Source: Alphaproteobacteria bacterium (GTDB lineage Bacteria > Pseudomonadota > Alphaproteobacteria > CAAGCB01 > CAG-977). From it: a stretch of DNA of 57,878 bases. The translations under genes and the position numbers were made by a program. This document shows, piece by piece, positions 13,768 through 23,080 of the stretch (position 1 is its first letter; each line of letters starts with the position of its first letter). The notes under the pieces were generated by a model. The model did not search any database, had not been told where the DNA came from, and worked only from the letters and a program-made list of their open reading frames with translations. The DNA is taken from contig CAAGCY010000022.1 in NCBI GenBank assembly GCA_900768465.1, positions 1 through 57,878 on the forward strand. The letters run 5' to 3'.

Positions 13768-15654
13768 ATGGCGAAAAAGACAGCAAATTCACCGAAATCC
13801 GCCAAATCGAAGCCAAAAAAAACGGCTGTCCCCAAAAAACGGACGGGCAAGCGAATCGGATTCGATTGGAAAAAAGCGGTCGGGCATTTTAAACACCCGC
13901 TCCGATTCGTTTGGATCGGCGCGGCGGCGGTCGTCGTGTATCTGGTTTACTGCTGGATGACTTTGCCCGACATCGCCAAAGCCGTCAAAGCCTCCCGACC
14001 GCCGAAACTGGTCGTCCTTGCCGCCGACGGAACGGAATTGGCGTCGTACGGGGCGAAATACGGAAACCCCGTTGATTTGAACACTTTGCCGCCTTATGTG
14101 CCGCAAGCCGTCGTCGCTACCGAAGACGTGCGCTTTTATTCTCACTTCGGGCTGGACATCCGTTCGATTATCCGCGCCGCCGTTACGAATTTGATTAAAG
14201 GACGCAAGGCGCAGGGCGCAAGCACGATTACACAGCAAGTCGCCAAAAACCTGTTTTTGTCGTCGCAAAAAACGTTCCGCCGCAAAGTGCAGGAAGTCAT
14301 GCTGTCCCTGTGGCTGGAACACAACCTGAGCAAAGACCGGATTTTAACGATTTATCTGAACCGCGTTTACTTCGGCGCGGGAACGTACGGATTGGAAGCC
14401 GCCGCGCAGAAATACTACGGCGTCAAAGCCCGCCGTCTGTCTTTGTACCAAGCCGCCGTTCTGGCGGGGCTTTTGAAAGCGCCGACAACGTACAATCCTT
14501 TGACTCACCCCGAAGCGGCAAACAAGCGCGCCCGCATCGTGCTGGCGAATATGGCGAAAGCGGGCTACATTTCCGCGACAGAGGGCTTGGACGCCGCCGA
14601 AACGGGGGCGAAAACGGGTGACGGAAAGAACAAATCCGCCTTTTATTTTACCGACTGGATAGCCGACGAAACGAACGCTTACTTGGGCAACATATCGCAG
14701 GATATTGCCATCCGCACGACGCTTCAGCCCGAAATGCAAACCGTTTTGACAAACGAACTCACCGCCGCTTTGAACGGCGAGGAAGCGCGCGCAAAACACG
14801 TTTCCCAAGCCGCGGGCGTCATTATGGCTCCCGACGGGGCGGTGCTGGCAATGGTCGGCGGCAAAGACTACACGAAAAGCCAATTCAACCGCGCCGCCGA
14901 AGCCCGCCGTCAAATCGGTTCGACCGTCAAGCCGTTCGTGTACCTGACCGCTTTCGAGCAAGGCGCAGCCCCTTCCGACATTGTGGAAGACAAGCCGATT
15001 TATCTGAACGGCTGGAGTCCCAAAAACGCTTCGGGACGGTATTACGGAAAAATCTCTTTGCATGACGCTTTGGTTCGCTCGGTCAACACGGTGGCGGTGG
15101 CGACGGCGTTGAAAGCGGGCGTGCGCAACGTATTGAAAACCGCGCGCAAATTCGGCGTCGTCGGAACGGACTGCAAAGCCGAAGCCGCGATTGCTTTGGG
15201 CGTGTGCCAAACGCGGCTGATTGACTTGACGGCGGGATACGCCGCGCTGTCAAACGGCGGAATCGGCGTTATGCCTTACGGCATATCGGAAATTTTGGGC
15301 GCAAACGGCGAGATTTTGTATCAGCGCGATTCGGACGGACGCGGACGGCTGGTCAATCCGCGCTATATTGTCGATTTGGACACCGTTTTAATCGACGTGA
15401 TTTTAAAAGGAACGGGTAAAAAAGCCAATCCCGGAATCCTCGCCAAAGGCAAAACGGGAACGACGCAAAACTACCGCGACGCGTGGTTTGTCGGCTATAC
15501 CCGCGACTTTGCGGCGGGCATTTGGGTCGGCAACGACGACGAAACGCCGATGGACAAAGTAACGGGCGGCGGACTGCCCGCGGAAATATGGGGCAAAGTC
15601 GTGCGGGAAATTTCGTTTGATATCGACGACGACGCGGCTTATTCGGGTTTGTAA
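13768..15654 (+). CDS. mrcA: Class A penicillin-binding protein (PBP1A family)
   Basis: A 628-residue bifunctional peptidoglycan synthase. The Lys-rich cytosolic tail (1-45) precedes one membrane span (about 48-70). The GT51 glycosyltransferase domain has EDVRFYSHFGLD with catalytic Glu119 and GASTITQQVAKN. The transpeptidase domain has the active-site STVK (Ser385), SVN (438-440) and KTGT (562-565). All three penicillin-binding motifs are intact. It is shorter than E. coli PBP1a (850) and lacks its inserted OB-like domain. It polymerises and cross-links glycan strands at the inner membrane. The last 16 bases overlap the convergent slt gene. Confidence 0.93.
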   Translation: MAKKTANSPKSAKSKPKKTAVPKKRTGKRIGFDWKKAVGHFKHPLRFVWIGAAAVVVYLVYCWMTLPDIAKAVKASRPPKLVVLAADGTELASYGAKYGNPVDLNTLPPYVPQAVVATEDVRFYSHFGLDIRSIIRAAVTNLIKGRKAQGASTITQQVAKNLFLSSQKTFRRKVQEVMLSLWLEHNLSKDRILTIYLNRVYFGAGTYGLEAAAQKYYGVKARRLSLYQAAVLAGLLKAPTTYNPLTHPEAANKRARIVLANMAKAGYISATEGLDAAETGAKTGDGKNKSAFYFTDWIADETNAYLGNISQDIAIRTTLQPEMQTVLTNELTAALNGEEARAKHVSQAAGVIMAPDGAVLAMVGGKDYTKSQFNRAAEARRQIGSTVKPFVYLTAFEQGAAPSDIVEDKPIYLNGWSPKNASGRYYGKISLHDALVRSVNTVAVATALKAGVRNVLKTARKFGVVGTDCKAEAAIALGVCQTRLIDLTAGYAALSNGGIGVMPYGISEILGANGEILYQRDSDGRGRLVNPRYIVDLDTVLIDVILKGTGKKANPGILAKGKTGTTQNYRDAWFVGYTRDFAAGIWVGNDDETPMDKVTGGGLPAEIWGKVVREISFDIDDDAAYSGL

Positions 15655-17417
15655 ACGGGATAGCGTCCCGCCAAAACATCGTCAATCGACGACAAATCTT
15701 CACCCAGCAGACTGCGGTAAATCCAGTAATTCGACGCCACTTTTTTGACAAAGCCGCGGGTTTCGCGCGACGGTATCGCTTCGACAAACATTAGCGGATC
15801 GTTTTTGAAATCTTCACGCTTTTGCCATTTTTTCGTATTGCGCGGCCCGCAGTTGTAGGACGCTATCGCCATCAGCAGATTGCCGTCGATACTGGGATAG
15901 TTCAGCAGCGTTTTTATCAGCTCCTGCCCCATCATCAGACTGTAGGGAATTTTATGCAAACGGCTGAGCTGATATTTCACGCCCAGCTTGCGCGCCATCA
16001 GCCGCGCCGTCCCCGGCATCAGCTGCATAACGCCGCGTGCGCCCGCTTTGCTGAACGCTTTGTTTTTAAAGCAGGATTCCTGACGCACAAAAGCGTAAAC
16101 CAGCGCTTTGTCCAGCTGCCAGCCGTTGACGGGCGTCCAGTTCGGCACGGGATAAAGCGCGTTGTCGCCGTCGGGCGTTTCGATTTTGCCGTTCAATCCC
16201 GCCAGCCGTTCCTTCAAGTCGGGGTATTCGGGCAAAGTATCGACGTACGCCAGCAGATTGTCGCGCAAATTCTTTTTGGCGGCGAACAGTTTGACCAGTT
16301 CCTTTTCCGCCCATTCGTCCTGTCCGATTTCAATCAAAGCCACCGCGCGACGACCGGCTTTTTCCTTTAAAATCGCGTCCATATCGGGTTCGGCGACGGC
16401 GGGCGATTTCCATGAATGTCCGATTTCCCAGCCCAACGCCCTTTGCGCCAAAATGCCGTAAAACGACCGCGGCGACGCAAAAGCGGACTGCTTTAAATAG
16501 ATTGAAATTTCGGAATATTTTTCCTGTTTCATCATCGCGCGGGTCGCCCAAAAAGCGGCGGCGGATTTTTGCGTCGGAATCGCTTTCGGATGCGCGGCAG
16601 CGGCTTTGAAGTTTTCCTCCGCCGCCTGCCAGTTTTTCATACGGAAAGCCGTCAGCCCCGCCACCCACGGAGCAAGGGGATTGCGCGTTTGACTGCGTTT
16701 CAGCGGGTTTTGTATCGTTTCCCACGCCTTTTCATCCTGCCTGTCGATGAAATAAGCGAACGCCAGCGCGGTTTCGGAATCGTCCCTGTCCTTTTGCGAC
16801 AGGTATTTCTTCATATGCTTTTCGTTCAAGTGCAGCTTTGCCGCCAGAGTCTTGCCGCGGCGGACGGCGGACGAAAAATACTGCAAAGATTTGCGGACTT
16901 TCGCCCGATGCGGTTCGGGAACGTACGACGCGCGGCGGAAAAACACCAAATCAATCGGATCGGCGATGCGCATGGACGTGCAAACACCCGCAACCATGTG
17001 CTGTGTTTTGTCGTCGCGGCGGATATAAGGCAGATAGGACTTTTTCTTGATTGCCAAATCGTACACGGCGTCGGACACGGGCAAATCCTTGTACGCGTAC
17101 AGCCAATTGGTCAACTGTTGTTTTTTGGGGTTTGCCCCGTCCGCCAAATACGAAAGCGCCTGCACATACCCCTTTAAGACGGGATTTTCGACCGCGTTCA
17201 TCAGCACGGCGGCGGCTTGAGGTTCGTTGTTTTCCAGATGCAGGAAAATTTGACCGTACAGCGCTTTGTCCGACGCCGTCAGCACGCCTTTTTTTTCGGG
17301 CGCGTCGGCGGCGGGCGGCGGCTGCAGCAAAGTGATTTGCTCGTCGGCGAAAGAGGGAACGGCGGCAAAAACCGCCGATCCCGCAATCAACAGACCGATA
17401 AGCCGAAAGAAACGCAT
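15639..17417 (-). CDS. slt: Soluble lytic murein transglycosylase (Slt)
   Basis: A 592-residue periplasmic enzyme. I chose ATG 17417, not the longer frame from 17447, because it begins a good signal peptide (MRFFRLIGLLIAGSAVFA, cut near SFA) and lies two bases after the upstream gene's stop. A long helical superhelix region precedes the SLT domain with FVRQESCF (catalytic Glu447), GARGVMQLMPGTA and IASYNCGPRN. It cleaves glycan strands to 1,6-anhydromuropeptides, feeding the recycling enzymes encoded at 18250-20473. Convergent overlap with PBP1A places synthase and hydrolase tail to tail. Confidence 0.92.
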   Translation of the reverse strand: MRFFRLIGLLIAGSAVFAAVPSFADEQITLLQPPPAADAPEKKGVLTASDKALYGQIFLHLENNEPQAAAVLMNAVENPVLKGYVQALSYLADGANPKKQQLTNWLYAYKDLPVSDAVYDLAIKKKSYLPYIRRDDKTQHMVAGVCTSMRIADPIDLVFFRRASYVPEPHRAKVRKSLQYFSSAVRRGKTLAAKLHLNEKHMKKYLSQKDRDDSETALAFAYFIDRQDEKAWETIQNPLKRSQTRNPLAPWVAGLTAFRMKNWQAAEENFKAAAAHPKAIPTQKSAAAFWATRAMMKQEKYSEISIYLKQSAFASPRSFYGILAQRALGWEIGHSWKSPAVAEPDMDAILKEKAGRRAVALIEIGQDEWAEKELVKLFAAKKNLRDNLLAYVDTLPEYPDLKERLAGLNGKIETPDGDNALYPVPNWTPVNGWQLDKALVYAFVRQESCFKNKAFSKAGARGVMQLMPGTARLMARKLGVKYQLSRLHKIPYSLMMGQELIKTLLNYPSIDGNLLMAIASYNCGPRNTKKWQKREDFKNDPLMFVEAIPSRETRGFVKKVASNYWIYRSLLGEDLSSIDDVLAGRYPVYKPE

Positions 17418-17419
17418 GC

Positions 17420-18139
17420 TTACTTGATGACGACGTATTTGGAACAATCGGATCCGGAGATGTCACCCATACGGCAGGACAAAACGCTGACCTTCGGTTT
17501 GACGCCCTGCATGGCGGGACACAAATCGGAATAAACCATCATGCCTTGAACGTCCGCACCGCGGGGTTTGATACCGTTGAACGTCAGTTCGGAATACGAT
17601 TCGCGCACGACAAAAGTTATCTTTAACGAATCGATGGTTGTGTCCGTTCTGTTCTGCAATACCGCTTTCCATTCGCAATGAACGAACGCGCCGTCAATGT
17701 CGCCCCATGAAAAATCGGACATATAAACCCAAATTTCGCCTTTGGGCCAAACGATTTGATGCGATCCTTGCGCCGAACCCTGCGCGGCAGGTGCGTTTTG
17801 CTGCTGACGGCGGACGGCATACGGATTGACGCGCTGGACGGGCGAAGCGGAACCTTGAGCCGCGGCAGGAGCCGTCGCCGCAGGTTTGGCAAACGCTTCA
17901 AACGACGGCATATCGGAATCGCCTTCCTCCGTCGCGGCGGCTTGAGGACGGACGCGCGCCGCCGCGGGACGGTTTTGCTGAGCCGCCGCCTGTGTCGGAC
18001 GCACCTGAGCCGCCGGACGCCGAGCGGTAGCGGGCTGCGCTTTTGCCGCCGGAGCCGCCGATTTCGAATTGGTGGTGTATTGCGCCTGCGCGGGGAAGGA
18101 CAAGCACGCAAACAAAGCCAACAAACTGATAAAACGCAT
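17420..18139 (-). CDS. Secreted Ala/Pro/Gln-rich protein of unknown function
   Basis: A 239-residue protein with a signal peptide (1-19, cut after AQA). Residues 20-125 are low-complexity, rich in Ala, Pro, Gln and Arg, and probably an unstructured linker. The C-terminal 110 residues form a compact domain (IWVYMSDFSWGDIDGAFVHCEWKAVL, partly quoted) with four Cys that could make disulfides. It is translated just ahead of slt on the same strand, so it may localise or regulate the transglycosylase, but that is inference. No named family recognised. Confidence 0.7.
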   Translation of the reverse strand: MRFISLLALFACLSFPAQAQYTTNSKSAAPAAKAQPATARRPAAQVRPTQAAAQQNRPAAARVRPQAAATEEGDSDMPSFEAFAKPAATAPAAAQGSASPVQRVNPYAVRRQQQNAPAAQGSAQGSHQIVWPKGEIWVYMSDFSWGDIDGAFVHCEWKAVLQNRTDTTIDSLKITFVVRESYSELTFNGIKPRGADVQGMMVYSDLCPAMQGVKPKVSVLSCRMGDISGSDCSKYVVIK

Positions 18140-18249
18140 GGGAAAGCCCCCTTTTAACCTGAAAAAAAGAATTTCGACAAACAGTTTACCTTAAATTATC
18201 TTTTTTTACATATAAAAAAAGCATCGAATTTCAGACAAAGGGCGAAAAA

Positions 18250-19617
18250 ATGAAAAAATACTTTTTTTGCGGCATCGGCGGCAGCGGGATGAGTTCGCTG
18301 GCTTTGGCTTTGAAAAACCGCGGCGACGATATTTCGGGGTCGGACAGGGCTTACGACGCGGGCGGCGCGAAAGAAAAGTTTGAAACACTGAAAAATCAAG
18401 GACTTAAACTGTTTCCGCAGGACGGTTCGGGACTGACGGAAGACACGGACGCTTTGGTCGTTTCGACGGCGGTCGAAGAAACCATTCCCGACGTTGTCAA
18501 AGCGCGCGACCTGAATCTGCCGATTATGACGCGCGCGCGGCTGCTGGCGGAATTTTTCAACGACCGCAACGGAATCGCCGTCGGCGGCACCAGCGGCAAA
18601 ACGACGACGACGGGCATGCTGGGGCATATTTTGCGCCAATCGGGAATCGACCCGACCGTCATCAACGGCGGCGTAATGCTGAATTATCCCGATTCGCTCG
18701 GCACGGGCAGCGTTCTGGCGGGCAAAAGCTCGTTTTGCGTGATTGAAGCCGACGAAAGCGACGGATCGATAGAACTTTACAAGCCCGCCGTTTCGATTGT
18801 AACGTCGATTACCCTTGACCACAAACCGCTGGAAGAACTGCGCGTTTTGTTCGGCGATTTTGTGGAAAAAGCCGGTGTCGGCGCGGTTTTAAACGCGGAC
18901 AACGCCGATTGTCTGGCTTTAAAGGACAGAAATCCGACCGTGCTGACTTTTTCGACCGAAGGCAACCCCGCTGATTTGCAGGCTTTGGACATCACCCCCG
19001 CCGAAAACGGAACGGATTTTACGCTGGACGGGCAAAAAGCGCACCTGCCCGTCATCGGGCGGCACAACGTCGCAAACGCCCTTGCCGCCATTGCCGCCGC
19101 CGAACTGATTGGCGTAACGCAAGCGCAGTCGATTGAAGCTTTGGCGACGTTCAAGGGCATCCGCCGCCGATTGGAAACGGTCGGCACGACGAAAAAGGGC
19201 GTAACCGTGATTGACGATTTCGGACACAATCCCGAAAAAATCGCGGCGTCGCTGTCCGCGCTGAAAGAATACGCGGGACGGCTGATAGTCATCTACCAGC
19301 CCCACGGGTTCAAGCCGACCAAAATGATGCGCGCGGGCATCGTCGAAGCGTTCGACAAGCATCTGAGCATGGACGACACCCTGATAATGCAAGAGATTTA
19401 TTACGCGGGCGGCACGGCGGCAAAAGACATTTCATCCGCCGATTTGGTGCGCGATTTGGAAAAAACGGGCAAACGCGTCCACTTCATCCCCGACCGCAAA
19501 AAAATCGTGTCTTTGGTCAAAGCCCTGGCGGCGAAAGGCGACCGCGTCGTCATCATGGGCGCGCGCGACGAATCGCTCGGCGCCTTTGCGAAAACGATTT
19601 TGGACAGCATCGGATAA
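18250..19617 (+). CDS. mpl: Mur ligase of the Mpl/MurC type (muropeptide recycling)
   Basis: A 455-residue Mur ligase: N-terminal Rossmann-like domain (FFCGIGGSGMSSLA), ATP site GTSGKTTTTG (about 113-122), EADESDGS, GRHNVANALAA and the C-terminal DDFGHNPEK (322-330). It resembles both MurC and Mpl. The next gene is an LD-carboxypeptidase, and no dcw cluster genes are nearby, so Mpl (joining recycled L-Ala-D-Glu-mDAP to UDP-MurNAc) is favoured. MurC is the alternative. MurC and Mpl usually have HHP where this protein has HNP at 326-328. Confidence 0.75.
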   Translation: MKKYFFCGIGGSGMSSLALALKNRGDDISGSDRAYDAGGAKEKFETLKNQGLKLFPQDGSGLTEDTDALVVSTAVEETIPDVVKARDLNLPIMTRARLLAEFFNDRNGIAVGGTSGKTTTTGMLGHILRQSGIDPTVINGGVMLNYPDSLGTGSVLAGKSSFCVIEADESDGSIELYKPAVSIVTSITLDHKPLEELRVLFGDFVEKAGVGAVLNADNADCLALKDRNPTVLTFSTEGNPADLQALDITPAENGTDFTLDGQKAHLPVIGRHNVANALAAIAAAELIGVTQAQSIEALATFKGIRRRLETVGTTKKGVTVIDDFGHNPEKIAASLSALKEYAGRLIVIYQPHGFKPTKMMRAGIVEAFDKHLSMDDTLIMQEIYYAGGTAAKDISSADLVRDLEKTGKRVHFIPDRKKIVSLVKALAAKGDRVVIMGARDESLGAFAKTILDSIG

Positions 19618-19621
19618 GCCC

Positions 19622-20473
19622 ATGAAAATCGGAGTCGTATCATCGTCGTCCGCCGTTTCGGAAAAGCCCGTGCGCATCGGCGCGGCTGAATTTGAAAAGC
19701 AAGGCTTTGACATCGTGTTCAGTCCGCATTGTTTTGAACAAAACCGTTTTTTGGCGGGCACGGACGCGCAAAGAATTGCCGATTTGCACGCTTTTTTCGC
19801 CGACGATTCGATTGACTGCATTTTGGAAGCGGGCGGCGGCTACGGATCTTCGCGCCTGTTGGACGGGCTGGATTACGACCTTATCCGACGGCACAAAAAG
19901 CCCCTTGTCGGGCTGAGCGATTCGACGGCTTTGCAAAACGCTTTGATTGCCAAAGCGGACTTGGTCTGTCCGTCGGGTTTTTTGCTGAAAAAACGGTTTT
20001 CCGACTATGAAATCCCACCGACGCTGTCGGATTTTTTCGCGGGAAAAGAGCTGAACTATGAATTGAACGGCGCGTTTGAAGCGTCTGGCAGACTGCTGGG
20101 CGGATGCCTGAGCTTGGTCGCGGCGTTGCTCGGCACGCCGTATCTGCCCGATATGACAGGGGCGATTCTGGTGTTGGAAGACATCGGCGAAGAACCTTAC
20201 GCCATCGACCGCATGCTGCAGCATTTGGCAAGCGCGGGCGTGTTCAAAGCCGTTTCCGCCGTCGTGTTCGGACAGTTTGTCGACTGCTTGGCGAAAGATT
20301 CGGCGGACGGCACAATCCAAGACGTTTTGGACGAATGGGAAAAAAGGATTGAAAAACCCGTCTTTACGAACTTAAATTACGGGCATCAGGCGTACAGCGC
20401 GGTCGTGCCGTTCGGCGCGGTCGGCTCAATTAAAAACGGTACTTTGACCGTTTCGGGAAAGGATGAACAATGA
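19622..20473 (+). CDS. ldcA: LD-carboxypeptidase (peptidase S66)
   Basis: A 283-residue cytosolic serine peptidase. Start ATG 19622 is four bases after the ligase stop; the longer frame from 19586 lies inside the ligase gene and is rejected. S66 signatures: GGGYGSSRLLDGLD, the nucleophile in GLSDST (Ser99), LEDIGEEPYAIDR with the catalytic Glu, and NYGHQ with the catalytic His. The family trims the terminal D-Ala from recycled tetrapeptide to give the tripeptide that Mpl uses. The gene order ligase-peptidase therefore makes sense as a recycling unit. The stop overlaps the U32 gene by four bases. Confidence 0.9.
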   Translation: MKIGVVSSSSAVSEKPVRIGAAEFEKQGFDIVFSPHCFEQNRFLAGTDAQRIADLHAFFADDSIDCILEAGGGYGSSRLLDGLDYDLIRRHKKPLVGLSDSTALQNALIAKADLVCPSGFLLKKRFSDYEIPPTLSDFFAGKELNYELNGAFEASGRLLGGCLSLVAALLGTPYLPDMTGAILVLEDIGEEPYAIDRMLQHLASAGVFKAVSAVVFGQFVDCLAKDSADGTIQDVLDEWEKRIEKPVFTNLNYGHQAYSAVVPFGAVGSIKNGTLTVSGKDEQ

Positions 20474-22749
20474 CGGAACTTTTGGCGCCCGCGGGCGATT
20501 TGGAAGCGGGATACGCGGCTTTGGCTTACGGAGCGGACGCGGTTTACTTGGGCTTGACTCGGTTTTCCGCGCGCGCCGAAGCAACCAACTTCACCCCCGA
20601 CGCGTTAAAGACGTTTACGGCGTTCGCCCACGCGAAAGGCAAGCGCGTTCTGGTCGCCGTCAACACCGTGATTTTCGACGAAGAACTGGACGGGCTGATT
20701 GACACACTTTGCGCCGTCAGGGATGCCAAAGCCGACGGCGTTATCGTGCAGGATTTGGGCACGGCGCGGATTATCCGCAAATACTTTCCGACCTTGCGTC
20801 TGCACGGCAGCACGCAAATGGCGGTGCATAACCGCGAAGGCGTCGAGGCTTTGCGCGACATGGGGTTCAAGCGAGTCGTTCTGGCGCGCGAACTGACGCT
20901 GGACGAAATCCGCGACATCTGTTCCGTGCAGGGCATTGAAAAGGAAGTCTTCGTTCACGGCGCTTTGTGCTACAGCTACAGCGGATTGTGCCAATTTTCG
21001 TCCGTGTACACGGGACGCAGCGCAAACCGCGGCAAATGCGTTTATCCCTGCCGCGAATCGTTTTGTTTCGAGGGCGTGAACAAACACGTCTTTTCCATGA
21101 AAGATTTGGCGCAAAGCGAAAACGTTTTATTGCTTAAACAAGCGGGCGTTACCGCTTTGAAAATCGAGGGACGCAAGAAAAGCCCGCTGTACGTCGCGGC
21201 GGTGACCGACTATTACCGCGCGATTTTGAACGGCGTGACCGACAAAGCCGTTTTAACGCAAAAGCTGAACAACATCCGCTGTATTTTCAGCCGTCCGACC
21301 ACATCGCTTTACCTGACGAATCCCGAAAACCGCCGCGTAACCGACACCGAAATCGTCGGACACCGCGGATTGCCTTTGGGCGAAGTCGTGAAGCTGACCA
21401 CCCTTGGCAAAGACCGTTTCGTGCGTTTCAAAACGGCTTTCGCCCTGTCGCGCTACGACGGCGTGCAGATTGACTTGCCGAACGAAGAACGCCCGTTCGG
21501 CTTTTCCGCGGAACGCCTGCGCGTCAACGGCAAAGACGTGTTTTCCGCCCCCGCCAAAACGACCGTGGACGTTTTGTTGCCGCCCCATTCGCCTTTTATT
21601 CCCGAAAAAGCCGCCGTTTACCTGTCGTCCGCGTCGGCGGTCAAATCGGCGTATCCCTATGAAAAGCCGCGTGAAGCTGACTTTGCGCCCGCCGTTCCCG
21701 TCTGCGTGTTCGTGCGCGTCGCGCCCGATTCCGTCACCGCGATTGCCGAGGGCTGCACCGAATCCGCGACAGGCGCTTTCAGTCCCGCGAAATCGTTGGA
21801 AACGGCAAACAAAAGCATTCGCGATTCGTTTGCGAAAACGGGCGGAACGGGGCTTTGCTTGGATAAAATCGAAATCGAAAACGACGGGTTGTTCGTGCCG
21901 ATGGCGGTTTTAAACGAAGTGCGCCGCGCGCTGTACAACGCCGTTTCCGAACGGTTGACCGAACGCGCCGCCGCCGAACAAAAGGCGTTGAAAGAAAAAA
22001 TCCTGTCCGCCGAAACCGCTTCGCCGAAAGCGGTTGTCACCGACCGTCCGAAAATCATCATCAAAACCGACCAACCCGCGGTTTTCAAGGCGTTTGAAGC
22101 GGAAGACTGGGCGAAAATCGACGAAGCGGTGATTGAACTGCCCGTCGGGTACGCCGAACCGATTGCCTGTCCCGACATGCGCAAAATCCGCTTTGCTTTG
22201 CCGACGGTCATCCGCGCGCGCGACGCTTGGCGCAAAACGATGCAGACCTTAACCGCGCAAGGGGCGAAAAAGTTTGAAATCGGCAACATCGGCGGCTTGA
22301 CCTTTTTAAAAGGGCTGCACGCCGACATCGCGTTCGACCGCTTTATTTACGTCGCAAACGCGGCGGCGGCGCGCGAAGCGCTGGCTTTGGGCGCGTCGCG
22401 GTTTACCGTTTCTTACGAAGCCCCCGACCCGCAGGCGTTGTTTGCCGCTTTTCCCGACAAGGCGAACGCCGTGATTTATCAGGATTTGCCCCTGTTCATC
22501 AGCGAAACATGCCCGTACGCGTCGGTCGCGGGAAAATGTCTGAAATGCGGCGGATGCCGTCAGCAAACCATATCGTCGCGCTACGGCACGTTCGTTTCCG
22601 TCATGAAACACTGCCGTCATTTCCTGCTGAACGAAAAGCCGCATTTGCGCAAAAAAGAAGCCGAGGGCGCGCAATGGCGGCAAATCGATTTCATGTATCG
22701 GAACTGGACACCGCAAGCCGCCGTCGAAATGTTCCGAAAAATAGTTTGA
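20470..22749 (+). CDS. U32 family protein, RlhA/YdcP-like (probable RNA hydroxylation)
   Basis: A 759-residue protein. The N-terminal U32 domain has ELLAPAGDLEAGYAALAYGADAVYLG and the U32 signature around EVFVHGALCYSYSGLCQFSS with Cys residues NRGKCVYPCRE. The middle is a DUF3656-like region, and the C-terminus has an extra Cys cluster (CPYASVAGKCLKCGGC, ending MKHCRHFL). U32 proteins such as TrhP and RlhA hydroxylate tRNA or 23S rRNA; length and DUF3656 favour an RlhA-type role. Older annotations call the family collagenase. The start overlaps ldcA (ATGACGG after TGA), so it is translationally coupled to peptidoglycan recycling, an odd pairing. Confidence 0.8.
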   Translation: MTELLAPAGDLEAGYAALAYGADAVYLGLTRFSARAEATNFTPDALKTFTAFAHAKGKRVLVAVNTVIFDEELDGLIDTLCAVRDAKADGVIVQDLGTARIIRKYFPTLRLHGSTQMAVHNREGVEALRDMGFKRVVLARELTLDEIRDICSVQGIEKEVFVHGALCYSYSGLCQFSSVYTGRSANRGKCVYPCRESFCFEGVNKHVFSMKDLAQSENVLLLKQAGVTALKIEGRKKSPLYVAAVTDYYRAILNGVTDKAVLTQKLNNIRCIFSRPTTSLYLTNPENRRVTDTEIVGHRGLPLGEVVKLTTLGKDRFVRFKTAFALSRYDGVQIDLPNEERPFGFSAERLRVNGKDVFSAPAKTTVDVLLPPHSPFIPEKAAVYLSSASAVKSAYPYEKPREADFAPAVPVCVFVRVAPDSVTAIAEGCTESATGAFSPAKSLETANKSIRDSFAKTGGTGLCLDKIEIENDGLFVPMAVLNEVRRALYNAVSERLTERAAAEQKALKEKILSAETASPKAVVTDRPKIIIKTDQPAVFKAFEAEDWAKIDEAVIELPVGYAEPIACPDMRKIRFALPTVIRARDAWRKTMQTLTAQGAKKFEIGNIGGLTFLKGLHADIAFDRFIYVANAAAAREALALGASRFTVSYEAPDPQALFAAFPDKANAVIYQDLPLFISETCPYASVAGKCLKCGGCRQQTISSRYGTFVSVMKHCRHFLLNEKPHLRKKEAEGAQWRQIDFMYRNWTPQAAVEMFRKIV

Positions 22750-22826
22750 AGTCGGGGCTGTTTTGATTTAGAATGAAAAAATTGTTCGGCAGCATACCGA
22801 AAAACAACTTAGAAAGAGTGTGAAAA

Positions 22827-23054
22827 ATGACAAAATCCCCTGTTCAACCGAACGATGTTTTCCAAAAAGCCAGCGGATTGACTTCCAAATGGGTGGTTGA
22901 CCGCGTGATTGAATTTCCGGATTTGCCTTTGCATGTCCGCTTAATCGAACAAGGCGGTAACGAAAGAACCGTTACCGTTGCTTTGTCGACACTGCTTGAC
23001 CCGCGCCAATGGCGTGTCGTCAAAATGGCGGGGGCAATGTCCGACGCCGAATGA
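22827..23054 (+). CDS. Small conserved-looking protein, 75 residues
   Basis: A compact protein with a good ribosome site (GAAAGAG) and its own downstream terminator. It reads MTKSPVQPNDVFQKASG, then a run of alternating hydrophobic residues (WVVDRVIEFPDLPLHVRLIEQ, partly) ending RQWRVVKMAG. The pattern suggests a small beta-rich cytosolic domain. No family recognised. The codon style matches its neighbours, so it is native rather than acquired. Confidence 0.65.
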   Translation: MTKSPVQPNDVFQKASGLTSKWVVDRVIEFPDLPLHVRLIEQGGNERTVTVALSTLLDPRQWRVVKMAGAMSDAE

Positions 23055-23080
23055 AAAAAGGGAGCGATCGCTCCCTTTTC
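23055..23080. terminator. Bidirectional terminator GGGAGCGATCGCTCCC
   Basis: A-run, perfect palindrome GGGAGCGATCGCTCCC (23060-23075) and T-run; works in both directions for the small gene on the left and the convergent DUF1189 gene on the right. Confidence 0.85.
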
